A DNA stretch of 64,000 nucleotides from Paenibacillus phytorum (GTDB lineage: Bacteria > Bacillota > Bacilli > Paenibacillales > NBRC-103111). Where the stretch lies: positions 1-64,000 of the forward strand of contig NZ_WHOA01000039.1 in the NCBI RefSeq assembly GCF_013141715.1. The letters are read 5' to 3'. A program made the translations under genes and the position numbers. Below the pieces are notes generated by a model. That model ran no database searches, was not told the DNA's origin, and saw only the letters and a list, made by a program, of their open reading frames with translations. Shown here piece by piece: positions 17,179 to 24,276 of this stretch (the first letter of the stretch is position 1; the number at the start of each line of letters is the position of its first letter).

Positions 17179-17799
17179 ATGCAGATGATGAAGTTTGCAG
17201 TTACCCCAGGGCTTCAAACTGGGGGAACCATCTTTAAACCAGAACAATTGGCGGTTCTGGGATCGATCGTCGGTGCGGATGCTAAAATAGAATTAACGAC
17301 ATTTAAACAATTATATGTTGAAATGCAAGAAGATCGAATGGATGAAGTGAAGGAAAAGTTGTCTGACATTGGATTAGAAATATATCCTACTGGCTTTGTG
17401 ACCAAGAGCCTCATTACGTGTAACTTTTGCCGTGGAGCAAAAGATGCAGGGCTTGAAATGGCTGAAACGTTAAACAAAGCGATCTCAGGGATCGAAACGC
17501 CAACACCTTTGAAAATCGGCTATGCGGGTTGTGCACTCGGAACGAGCGAGCCACTCTTGAAAGATATCGGTGTGGTCAAAATGAGAGATACGTTTGATAT
17601 TTATGTTGGCGGTGAGCCCAAATCGTTAAAACCATCTTTTGCGGTCTTGCTAATGTCCGATGTTCAAGCAGACAGATTGATTCCGATTGTTCAAAAGCTC
17701 ATCCATCATTTTCAACAACATGGCAAAATGAAGGAAAAGTTCTCGAAATTTATCAATCGGATAACAATCGAGGTATTGCATGAGGCAATTGCAGACTGA
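17179..17799 (+). CDS. Small nitrite/sulfite reductase-like protein in the copper cluster
   Basis: About 206 residues made of one ferredoxin-like half domain (FAVTPGLQTGGTIFKPEQLAVLGSIVGADAKIELTTFKQLYVEM) plus one siroheme/4Fe-4S half domain (SLITCNFCRGAKDAG; GYAGCALGTSEPLLKDIGV; FDIYVGG). This is half of a normal sulfite or nitrite reductase, like other small dissimilatory-type proteins. The cluster motif keeps three Cys (TCNFC and GC), but the usual fourth Cys, in GCxxxC, is a Thr. The start at 17179 is preferred over 17164 because GAGAGG precedes it; 17185 is also possible. It lies 25 bases beyond copA, so it is probably co-transcribed. Confidence 0.6.
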   Translation: MQMMKFAVTPGLQTGGTIFKPEQLAVLGSIVGADAKIELTTFKQLYVEMQEDRMDEVKEKLSDIGLEIYPTGFVTKSLITCNFCRGAKDAGLEMAETLNKAISGIETPTPLKIGYAGCALGTSEPLLKDIGVVKMRDTFDIYVGGEPKSLKPSFAVLLMSDVQADRLIPIVQKLIHHFQQHGKMKEKFSKFINRITIEVLHEAIAD

Positions 17800-17823
17800 G
17801 TGTAACGGGGGTTTGTTCGATTT

Positions 17824-18519
17824 ATGAAGACAATTTTAATCGTTGATGATGAAGAAAAGATTCGTGAAGTTGTAGCATCCTATTTGCAAAATGAAGGATA
17901 TGCTATTATTCAATCCGGTACAGGGAACAAAGCACTTGAACTCGTTCGCGGCGGAAATGTTGATCTTCTTATATTGGATCTGATGCTTCCGGACATGTCC
18001 GGGGAAGATGTATGCAGAGCGATACGGCAGTTTTCTCCTGTTCCTGTTATCATGCTAACTGCGAAAGTTTCTGAAGATGACCGCGTCCAAGGATTAACAC
18101 TTGGTGCGGATGATTATGTCGTGAAGCCATTTAGCCCACGTGAATTAACAGCAAGAGTAAAAGCCATATTGCGTCGCACGCAAGATGATACACTTCTTGC
18201 AGAAATCATCTCGTTTCATAATGACGACCTTGTCATTCGACCGATGAAACATGAAGTTTATAAAATGGGGAATCTGATAAGTCTGACTCCAAATGAATAT
18301 AAATTGCTGTTGATTTTGGCACATCATCCAAACCGAACCTTTACACGGGAGGAATTAATTGAAAAAGTACTCGGTTTTGATTTTGAAGGCGATACTCGAT
18401 CGATCGATCAGCATGTCAAAAACCTCCGTCAAAAGATAGAATCTGATCCCAAAAAGCCTCAATACATCGTTACCGTCTTTTCTGTAGGTTACAGGTTTAC
18501 TGGAGGAGAATCATCATGA
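17824..18519 (+). CDS. OmpR/PhoB-family response regulator
   Basis: A 231-residue regulator. The receiver has DDEEK acidic residues, phospho-acceptor Asp52 (LLILDLMLPDMSG), Thr in MLTAKV and Lys in DYVVKPF. The C-terminal winged helix is complete (LTPNEYKLLLILAHHPNRTFTREELIEKV; RSIDQHVKNLRQKIE; TVFSVGYRF). It overlaps the next kinase gene by four bases (ATGA). Its place right after the copper genes and before two copper-type lipoproteins suggests metal or envelope stress sensing. Confidence 0.95.
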   Translation: MKTILIVDDEEKIREVVASYLQNEGYAIIQSGTGNKALELVRGGNVDLLILDLMLPDMSGEDVCRAIRQFSPVPVIMLTAKVSEDDRVQGLTLGADDYVVKPFSPRELTARVKAILRRTQDDTLLAEIISFHNDDLVIRPMKHEVYKMGNLISLTPNEYKLLLILAHHPNRTFTREELIEKVLGFDFEGDTRSIDQHVKNLRQKIESDPKKPQYIVTVFSVGYRFTGGESS

Positions 18520-19583
18520 AGGGATTATACGCACGAATCGTCATCGCATTTATTGGTGTAGCCTCCGGTGTTTTGCTCATCTCAACGATAGCGTTTATCT
18601 TAGAGACACACTACCACTTCTCCTTGTATCAACATCAAGCTATGGATATGAACTCTCCAGCATTTGATACCCATTTTGAGCAGGCATTAGTCCAGTCTGT
18701 TCTTTGGTCTGCCATTTTGGGTATTTTGCTCTTGGTTCTGTTAAGTCTTTTTGTCGCTAAGAGGCTCACAGCCCCTCTGATCCACATGAAAAAGGTTGCA
18801 GAGCGAATGGCAAGTGGAGAGCTTGATGCAAGAACGACAGTCAAAGGCAATGATGAGATCGCTGATCTAGGTGGATCCCTTAATCATCTCGCTGAACAAC
18901 TCATGCACCAGGAGCAATTACGTAAAACGATGACTGCTGATGTGGCGCATGAATTAAGAACGCCGCTTGCAACACTTAAAAGCCATATGGAAGCGATGAT
19001 TGATGGCGTTTGGGTGCCAACTCCCCAGCGCCTAGAATCATGTTTCGAGGAGATTGAACGTTTGCGGTTCCTTGTTGGTGATTTAGAGCAATTAACGGAG
19101 ATGGAGTCCCCACATTTCAAACTGAAGCTGCATGATGAAAATGTTTCAGCAATCGTTCATCGGAATATCGAAGCGAGCCGGGCTTCTTTTGATCAAAAGG
19201 GAGTTAACCTTTTTTTTGAAGGTTTAACAAATGTAGAAGCTACCTTGGATAGGCAGCGATTAGGTCAAATTGTGGTGAATCTTTTAACGAATGCGCTAAA
19301 GTTTACGCCCCGAGGGGGACAAGTAACTGTTGAAGTGAAGGAAGAACAACACGGAGTGGTTATTATTGTATCGGATACTGGGATTGGTATAAATGAAGAT
19401 GATCTACGTTTTGTATTTGAACGTTTTTACCGCGTAGAAAAATCCCGCGATCGTAAATCAGGAGGGGCTGGGATTGGATTAACGATTGCAAAAAAATTGG
19501 TGGAAGCACATGGAGGAACCATTCGAATGGAAAGTCGGGTTGGTGAAGGAACATCTGTAGCGATACATTTCCCTAAGAATTAA
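18516..19583 (+). CDS. Sensor histidine kinase (BaeS/CpxA-like)
   Basis: A 355-residue membrane kinase. Two membrane segments (IVIAFIGVASGVLLISTIAFIL and VLWSAILGILLLVLLSLFV) flank a very short external loop of about 40 residues. HAMP follows (RLTAPLIHMKKVAERMASGELDAR), then HisKA with His145 (DVAHELRTPLATLKSH) and HATPase (NLLTNALKFTP, VSDTGIGI, FYRVEKSR, GGAGIGLTIAKKLVEAHGG). The small external loop, with YHFSLYQHQAMDMN, carries several His/Met residues, which could bind metal. It should phosphorylate the regulator just upstream. Confidence 0.95.
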   Translation: MKGLYARIVIAFIGVASGVLLISTIAFILETHYHFSLYQHQAMDMNSPAFDTHFEQALVQSVLWSAILGILLLVLLSLFVAKRLTAPLIHMKKVAERMASGELDARTTVKGNDEIADLGGSLNHLAEQLMHQEQLRKTMTADVAHELRTPLATLKSHMEAMIDGVWVPTPQRLESCFEEIERLRFLVGDLEQLTEMESPHFKLKLHDENVSAIVHRNIEASRASFDQKGVNLFFEGLTNVEATLDRQRLGQIVVNLLTNALKFTPRGGQVTVEVKEEQHGVVIIVSDTGIGINEDDLRFVFERFYRVEKSRDRKSGGAGIGLTIAKKLVEAHGGTIRMESRVGEGTSVAIHFPKN

Positions 19584-19593
19584 TACCGATCCT

Positions 19594-19656
19594 CACAAGA
19601 TCTACACAAGTACCTTTTATAATAAGGAGATAAAAAGAGGAGAGACTTTATCTCCT
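19594..19656 (+). promoter_or_regulatory. Promoter with OmpR-type direct repeats and a downstream inverted repeat
   Basis: CACAAG occurs twice (19594-19599 and 19605-19610), 11 bases apart, in the place of a -35 box; TATAAT is at 19618-19623. Directly after it AGGAGATAAA (19625-19634) pairs with TTTATCTCCT (19647-19656). Direct repeats one helical turn apart fit binding of an OmpR-type regulator such as the one at 17824. Confidence 0.5.
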
Positions 19657-19676
19657 ACCTATATGAGGAGGAAATC

Positions 19677-20492
19677 ATGAAAAAAGTAGCGATTTCAATT
19701 TTACTTACGGCTGCGCTCTTAACGGCATGCGGAAAATCAGGCAGTTCAATGGACCATTCTTCGCATAGCGAGATGGCAAAAGAGGCTGACTCGAAGCAAG
19801 AAGGAAATGTCCAGACTCAGTTTAAACTTTCTACCGATAAACCGCAGCCGAACCAAGATACGGCGATTACGATTAAGATTCAGGACAAAAACGGCAAACC
19901 AATCGATAAGTTGGATACAGTCCATGAAAAACAGATGCACCTTATCATTGTAAGTAAGGATTTGTCATTCTTCAACCACATTCACCCTGATAATAAAGGA
20001 AACGGCGAGTTTACAGTTACGACTCAATTTCCAACAGCTGGCGATTACAAAGTGATTGCAGACATAACGCCAACCGGTATGGGGGCAATGAATAAGAGTC
20101 AGTGGTTTACAATCCAAGGAAACGTTCCGGCACCAAAAGCCATTGATCCCGATGCAACACTAACTAAAGGGGTTGACGGTAAGGAAGTCACGCTGTCTAT
20201 TGATCACCTTATGGCGGGCATGGAGCTAAACTTGAACTTCAATATTAAAGACGCTCAGACGAAGCAGCCTGTAACAGACCTCCAGCCTTACCTAGGAGCT
20301 GTAGGACACGTCGTGATCTTAACCCAAGATGCAGAAAATTATCTGCACGTGCATCCGACAGAGGAAAAGGCGTCAGGACCGGATGCCAAATTTATGACGA
20401 CGTTCCCGCATAGCGGCGTATATAAGATTTGGGGACAATTCCAGCAAAATGGTAAAGTATTTACCGTACCGTTTGTTGTAAAAGTACCGTAA
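19677..20492 (+). CDS. FixH/YtkA-like secreted lipoprotein, His-rich
   Basis: A 271-residue lipoprotein: signal with lipobox LLTAC, then a Met/His segment (MDHSSHSEM) suited to copper. Two immunoglobulin-like YtkA/FixH domains follow, each with a His pattern (FFNHIHPD near residue 102; YLHVHPTE near 223) and a closing beta strand (FPTAGDYKVIAD; FPHSGVYKIWGQF). Similar proteins occur in copper-handling and cytochrome assembly loci. GAGGAGG precedes ATG 19677. It lies in the copper island under a promoter with regulator repeats, so an envelope copper-binding role is likely but not shown. Confidence 0.75.
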   Translation: MKKVAISILLTAALLTACGKSGSSMDHSSHSEMAKEADSKQEGNVQTQFKLSTDKPQPNQDTAITIKIQDKNGKPIDKLDTVHEKQMHLIIVSKDLSFFNHIHPDNKGNGEFTVTTQFPTAGDYKVIADITPTGMGAMNKSQWFTIQGNVPAPKAIDPDATLTKGVDGKEVTLSIDHLMAGMELNLNFNIKDAQTKQPVTDLQPYLGAVGHVVILTQDAENYLHVHPTEEKASGPDAKFMTTFPHSGVYKIWGQFQQNGKVFTVPFVVKVP

Positions 20493-20502
20493 TGTGATTG
20501 TT

Positions 20503-20523
20503 GCCCAGTTTCCTCAACTGGGC
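20503..20523 (+). terminator. Hairpin after the FixH-like gene
   Basis: GCCCAGTT pairs with AACTGGGC around a five-base loop. The following T-run is weak (TATTCG). Confidence 0.55.
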
Positions 20524-20613
20524 TATTCGTACATTTTGAAGCTCTGACAGGTGGGTTGTCCTTTTCTATTCATAAACATCTATAAAGGACTTATCAAGAA
20601 AAGGGGAAAGAAA

Positions 20614-21507
20614 ATGAAATATAAAGTTAATCTCGTTTCTTCAATTATCGCAGCCTCATTAATGCTATCAGCTTGCTCTGCTTCTAAAGTGTCAATGGAG
20701 CATATACACGGTTTGGGTTATAGTACTGATGGAAAACAAATTATGATTCCTTCGCATACAGGTTTGGTTGTTTACTCGGGTAGTAAATGGAGCCATGTCG
20801 ATGCTCCGAAAAACGATTATATGGGTTTTGTCGCTGTTGATAATGGTTTTTATAGTAGTGGTCATCCCGGAGTCGGCTCTAACCTGAAAAACCCCATAGG
20901 AATCGTGAAGAGTCCCGATATGGGGAAAACAATAACGAAACTCGATTTGGAGGGAAATAGCGATTTCCATGGAATGACGGTGGGTTATAAGACTCATACC
21001 ATTTATGTATTTAATGCACAACCCAATCCAAAGATGAAATCGGCAGGATTGTATTATACAAAAGATGAAGCAAAAACGTGGAGTAAATCAGAAATGAACG
21101 GTTTTTCTGGAGAACCTTTAACCTTGGCAACTCACCCAACTGACGATAAGGTGATAGCACTCGGATCCAAGGAAGGACTATATCTTTCCAATGATTCTGG
21201 AAATCACTTCGAAATGTTGTTCCCGGGACTAGTTGTAGCATCTTCAGCATTTAGTAATAACGGTGAATTGTTTATAGCTGCGGCTAATTCTCCGACGATG
21301 TTTCAATTCAATCTAAGCAGTAAAGAAAAGAAAGAAATCAAACTTCCTACCTTGGAAAAAGGGGATGCCATTTCTTATATGGCTCAAAATCCTACTGACT
21401 CGAATGAAATCGTGTTGGCAACTTTCAATAAAGATATATTTATGAGCAAAGATGTGGGAGTGAAATGGACCAAAATTGCCGATAAGGGCAATGGAATTTC
21501 GAAATAA
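20614..21507 (+). CDS. BNR/sialidase-like lipoprotein (F510_1955 type)
   Basis: About 297 residues. The start ATG 20614 is chosen for the AAGGGGAAAG site and because a clean lipoprotein signal follows (MLSACSAS lipobox). The mature protein is a beta-propeller with Asp-box-like repeats: SPDMGKTI, TKDEAKTWSKS, SNDSGNHFEM, SKDVGVKWTKI. It opens with MEHIHGLGYSTDGKQIMIPSHTGLVVY, a signature of the F510_1955 family, often found near metal genes. Enzyme activity is doubtful; sialidase catalytic residues are not evident. Confidence 0.7.
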   Translation: MKYKVNLVSSIIAASLMLSACSASKVSMEHIHGLGYSTDGKQIMIPSHTGLVVYSGSKWSHVDAPKNDYMGFVAVDNGFYSSGHPGVGSNLKNPIGIVKSPDMGKTITKLDLEGNSDFHGMTVGYKTHTIYVFNAQPNPKMKSAGLYYTKDEAKTWSKSEMNGFSGEPLTLATHPTDDKVIALGSKEGLYLSNDSGNHFEMLFPGLVVASSAFSNNGELFIAAANSPTMFQFNLSSKEKKEIKLPTLEKGDAISYMAQNPTDSNEIVLATFNKDIFMSKDVGVKWTKIADKGNGISK

Positions 21508-21541
21508 TAGTGAAAATATACATCGTCTTATCGTGGTTCTA

Positions 21542-21572
21542 TTGACTTAGAGCGCGCTCTAAGATGTAAACT
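21542..21572 (+). promoter_or_regulatory. MerR-type promoter with 19-bp spacer and palindromic operator
   Basis: TTGACT (21542-21547) and TAAACT (21567-21572) are 19 bases apart, the over-long spacing that MerR proteins correct by DNA distortion. The spacer holds the perfect palindrome CTTAGAGCGCGCTCTAAG (21546-21563), of the form bound by AdhR/NmlR-type regulators. The transcript would start at or next to the ATG at 21579. Confidence 0.8.
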
Positions 21573-21578
21573 TACACT

Positions 21579-21968
21579 ATGGAACAATATTTGAGCATCC
21601 AAGCCATTTCTAACCTTACTGGTATCACCGCCCACACCCTGCGTTACTATGAGAAAAACGGTCTGATTCATGCGATAGCTAGGGGTTCGAATGGTCGCCG
21701 TCAATATTCTGTAAACGATCTAGCATGGATTCGTTTTTTGGTAAGGCTTCGCACCACAGGAATGAGCATTAAGCAAATGCAACAGATCGCCGATCTGAGA
21801 AGACAAGGTTCCGCTACGACCAAAGAAAGGAGAGTTCTGCTGGAATCCCACAAGAACAAGTTAGCAGATCAGATCGAGAGGCTTCAAGAACATTATGAAG
21901 TCATTAACGAAAAAATAGAGATTTATCGTCAATGGGAACAAGAAAACTCACTGACTGGAGGTAGCTAA
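21579..21968 (+). CDS. MerR-family regulator, AdhR/NmlR-like
   Basis: A 129-residue regulator. The N-terminal winged helix reads LSIQAISNLTGITAHTLRYYEKNGLI, followed by RQYSVNDLAWIRFLVRLRTTGMSIKQMQQIADLRRQG and a dimerisation coiled coil ending about residue 118. No Cys is present, unlike classic NmlR or metal-sensing MerR proteins. The ATG has no ribosome binding site and sits 6 bases after the -10 box, so the mRNA is probably leaderless. In Bacillus subtilis the related adhR is linked to a carboxymuconolactone decarboxylase gene (yraC), the same type as the next gene here. Confidence 0.9.
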   Translation: MEQYLSIQAISNLTGITAHTLRYYEKNGLIHAIARGSNGRRQYSVNDLAWIRFLVRLRTTGMSIKQMQQIADLRRQGSATTKERRVLLESHKNKLADQIERLQEHYEVINEKIEIYRQWEQENSLTGGS

Positions 21969-21969
21969 A

Positions 21970-22743
21970 GTGATGAACTCACCATATGAAACTGGAAAAA
22001 AACTGTTTCAAGAAACTGATGAAGAAGGTATCCAAGGAGTCGTCAATGGTTTAAGTGACGTATCCCCGCACATCAGTAGATACATCATTGAATTTTTCGG
22101 GCAAGTTTTCAGTAATCCCGTACTCACCTATCAACAGAGAGAAACAATCGTGATCTCAGCGTTAATTTCATTAGGCGATACTCCAAATCAACTCAAATGG
22201 CACATGAACTTCGGCTTGAAAGTTGGGATTACGCCGAACGAAATTATAGAGATTGCCACCCATTGCATTCCGTTTTGCGGCTTTCCCCGTGCTTTAAATG
22301 CCGTTGGCGTTGCGAAACAACTATTTGCTGAACAAAATATCGAAGTAAACATCGAGGACGAGCTGCTACAAAGTGTAGGAGAACGAAGGGAAAGAGGCTT
22401 GGCTAAACTTCAAGAAATTGACGGCAAACATGGCAACGCGGTTGTTGATTCACTTGCTGATATTGCCCCGCTATTAGCTGAACAAATCATCGATTTTGCG
22501 TTTGGTGAAATCTACAGCCGCTCAGGATTAAATCCTAAACAACGTCAACTCGTCACGTTAGGAGCCTTGACTGCTCAAGGTGGATGTGAGCCGCAGCTGC
22601 GTGTTCATCTCAATGCCGCAATTCGTATAGGTCTAACGAGAGAAGAAATTATTGAGGCACTGTTACAATGCTCCCCTTACACGGGATTTCCTAAAGTGTT
22701 AAACGCAATAACCGTTGCGAAAGAGATCTTCTTATCGCATTAA
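21970..22743 (+). CDS. Carboxymuconolactone decarboxylase family protein (two CMD domains)
   Basis: A 257-residue protein with two tandem CMD/AhpD-like domains: residues about 15-115 (YQQRETIVISALISLGDTPNQLKWHMNFGLKVG, then CIPFCGFPRALNA) and about 130-255 (KQRQLVTLGALTAQGGCEPQLRVHLNAAIRIG, then CSPYTGFPKVLNA). The first domain has a CxxxC pair and the second a single Cys at the matching site, so a peroxidase-like CxxC is not obvious. It is likely a stress-linked oxidoreductase of the YraC type, co-transcribed with the MerR regulator. GGAGG precedes GTG 21970; ATG 21973 is equally possible. Confidence 0.85.
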   Translation: MMNSPYETGKKLFQETDEEGIQGVVNGLSDVSPHISRYIIEFFGQVFSNPVLTYQQRETIVISALISLGDTPNQLKWHMNFGLKVGITPNEIIEIATHCIPFCGFPRALNAVGVAKQLFAEQNIEVNIEDELLQSVGERRERGLAKLQEIDGKHGNAVVDSLADIAPLLAEQIIDFAFGEIYSRSGLNPKQRQLVTLGALTAQGGCEPQLRVHLNAAIRIGLTREEIIEALLQCSPYTGFPKVLNAITVAKEIFLSH

Positions 22744-22757
22744 TTTAGACTCCATTA

Positions 22758-22786
22758 GGGCTGCCATTTGGCGGCTCCTTTTTTTT
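22758..22786 (+). terminator. Intrinsic terminator of the MerR operon
   Basis: GGGCTGCC pairs with GGCGGCTC with two wobble pairs and an ATTT loop; eight T residues follow. Confidence 0.85.
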
Positions 22787-22818
22787 GTTTATTCTATAAG
22801 GCTTGCCACGGTCTAGTT

Positions 22819-22845
22819 CCTGTGGCATATGCTACAGGTTTTTTT
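22819..22845 (+). terminator. Second terminator-like hairpin before the ArsR gene
   Basis: CCTGTGGCAT pairs with ATGCTACAGG with one wobble, followed by seven T. It insulates the next promoter. Confidence 0.7.
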
Positions 22846-22850
22846 ATAGC

Positions 22851-22880
22851 TTGACATGCAACTAAATAGTTGCATATAAT
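22851..22880 (+). promoter_or_regulatory. Strong promoter with palindromic operator in the spacer
   Basis: TTGACA (22851-22856) and TATAAT (22875-22880) are consensus boxes 18 bases apart. The spacer is filled by ATGCAACTAAATAGTTGCAT (22856-22875), nine-base arms around AA, the likely site of the ArsR-family protein encoded directly after it. Confidence 0.85.
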
Positions 22881-22886
22881 AAAGGC

Positions 22887-23207
22887 ATGGACAAACTTTT
22901 TAAAGCACTTGCAGATGGAACACGCAGAGAATTACTCGACCTCTTGTTCGCGAATAACGGACAATCCTTAGGAGAACTCTGTAAACAAATGACAATGAGT
23001 CGTCAAGCTGTTACGAAACACCTATTGCTGCTGGAAGAGGCAAATTTAGTTACTATCGTATGGCAAGGCCGTGAAAAGCTGCATTATCTTAATCCAGTAC
23101 CTATCGGGGAAATTTATCAACGTTGGATCGGCAAGTTTGAGCGTCACCGGATCGATGCATTAAACACACTAAAGCAAGCCTTAGAGGAGGGTACTAATCA
23201 TGAATAA
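22887..23207 (+). CDS. ArsR-family regulator of an AHSA1 gene
   Basis: A 106-residue winged-helix regulator (MDKLFKALADGTRRELLDLLF; LGELCKQMTMSRQAVTKHLLLLEEANLV; VWQGREKLHYLNP; KFERHRIDAL). It has no CVC metal motif, so it belongs to the metal-independent ArsR group usually paired with SRPBCC/AHSA1 genes, as here, with an 8-base overlap. The ATG is 6 bases after the -10 box and has no ribosome binding site, so translation is probably leaderless. It most likely represses its own operon through the palindrome in the promoter. Confidence 0.9.
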   Translation: MDKLFKALADGTRRELLDLLFANNGQSLGELCKQMTMSRQAVTKHLLLLEEANLVTIVWQGREKLHYLNPVPIGEIYQRWIGKFERHRIDALNTLKQALEEGTNHE

Positions 23208-23643
23208 AACTTCATTCGTTTACACGACTTACATCGCAACTACGCCCGAGAAGCTTTGGGCAGCCCTAACTACCAGTGAATTCACCAAGCAGTATTTTTT
23301 CGGTCGTGAAATCGTCTCGGATTGGCAAGTTGGATCCAGCTTTAAATTGATGAATAAAGATAAAGTTGAACATTATGGTGAAGTTCTTGTATATGAGCCG
23401 TATCGATTACTCACAATTACCTGGAGCGTCAAGGACGTTGAAGTAGAGCGAATGTCTACGGTTACTTATGAATTAACACCCATGGACGCTACTGTAAAAC
23501 TGTCGCTCCGACACGAGGAATTATTAGAAAAGGATATTCGTAAAGATGAAGGCAAGATTGAAGGATTTAATAATGGCTGGCCTGTTATTCTAAGCAATTT
23601 AAAGAGCCTGCTTGAAACAGGCAAAACTTTGGCAGCCTTTTAG
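23200..23643 (+). CDS. SRPBCC/AHSA1-family protein
   Basis: A 147-residue START-like (helix-grip) protein with the AHSA1 landmarks FVYTTYIATTPEKLWAALTTSEFTKQYFFGREIVSDWQVGS, GEVLVYEPYRLLTITW and C-terminal GWPVILSNLKSLLETGK. These proteins bind hydrophobic ligands in a deep cavity; the ligand is unknown. It is translated from within the end of the ArsR gene (GAGGAGG upstream) and forms a two-gene unit with it. Confidence 0.9.
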   Translation: MNKTSFVYTTYIATTPEKLWAALTTSEFTKQYFFGREIVSDWQVGSSFKLMNKDKVEHYGEVLVYEPYRLLTITWSVKDVEVERMSTVTYELTPMDATVKLSLRHEELLEKDIRKDEGKIEGFNNGWPVILSNLKSLLETGKTLAAF

Positions 23644-23752
23644 TTTAACATTTGATTTAGGATAAACTTCAGAGGGCGTCTTTGGGTCGCTCTTCGAAGG
23701 ACAGTTGTCACTTTGTTACTGATACAATTAGATCTAAGGAGAGGTGAACAAA

Positions 23753-24190
23753 TTGGAGTCAAATCAAGCGAATTACTCCGTTAACCATGCAGGTGCATTT
23801 TCGAATTTTGGAAACGTCACGGAAGGAATGCTAAAAGGAAAAATCTTTCTAAAAGATTCCTTACAACTTACGAGTATGGAAGTTTCACTCAATAATCTGC
23901 CACCAAAGGCGGAAGTCCCCTTCTATCACAAACACCAAGAAAATGAGGAACTCTACATCTTTCTTAAAGGACAAGGTCAATTTCAAGTGGACGGAAACGA
24001 ATTTGATGTGTTCGAAGGAACTTCCGTTCGAATCGCTCCTGACGGAGTGAGAGTGTTGCAGAATACGTCGGCTTCGGAAGACCTGTATTTTATCGTTATT
24101 CAAGCCAAAGAGAACAGCCTTACCCAATGGGTGGAGACAGATGGAGTAATCCTGGAACAACCGGTCAAATGGGAAAAGAGCGATGAGTAA
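23753..24190 (+). CDS. Cupin-domain protein
   Basis: About 145 residues forming one cupin barrel. The metal site shows HKHQENEELYIFLKGQGQFQVDGNEF (two His and a Glu) in motif 1 and GTSVRIAPDGVRVLQNTSASEDLYFIVIQ in motif 2; motif 2 lacks the usual His. TTG 23753 is preferred, since AAGGAGAGG ends 8 bases before it, with GTG 23744 overlapping that site. Substrate unknown. It stands alone between the AHSA1 gene and the MFS pump. Confidence 0.8.
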   Translation: MESNQANYSVNHAGAFSNFGNVTEGMLKGKIFLKDSLQLTSMEVSLNNLPPKAEVPFYHKHQENEELYIFLKGQGQFQVDGNEFDVFEGTSVRIAPDGVRVLQNTSASEDLYFIVIQAKENSLTQWVETDGVILEQPVKWEKSDE

Positions 24191-24276
24191 TTCTCGGAAT
24201 TAATTGTGTGGATTGAACCGGATGCCGCCGCCATGTAAGATAGAGCACATACAGTAGCAAGAGGAAAGGTGCATCC

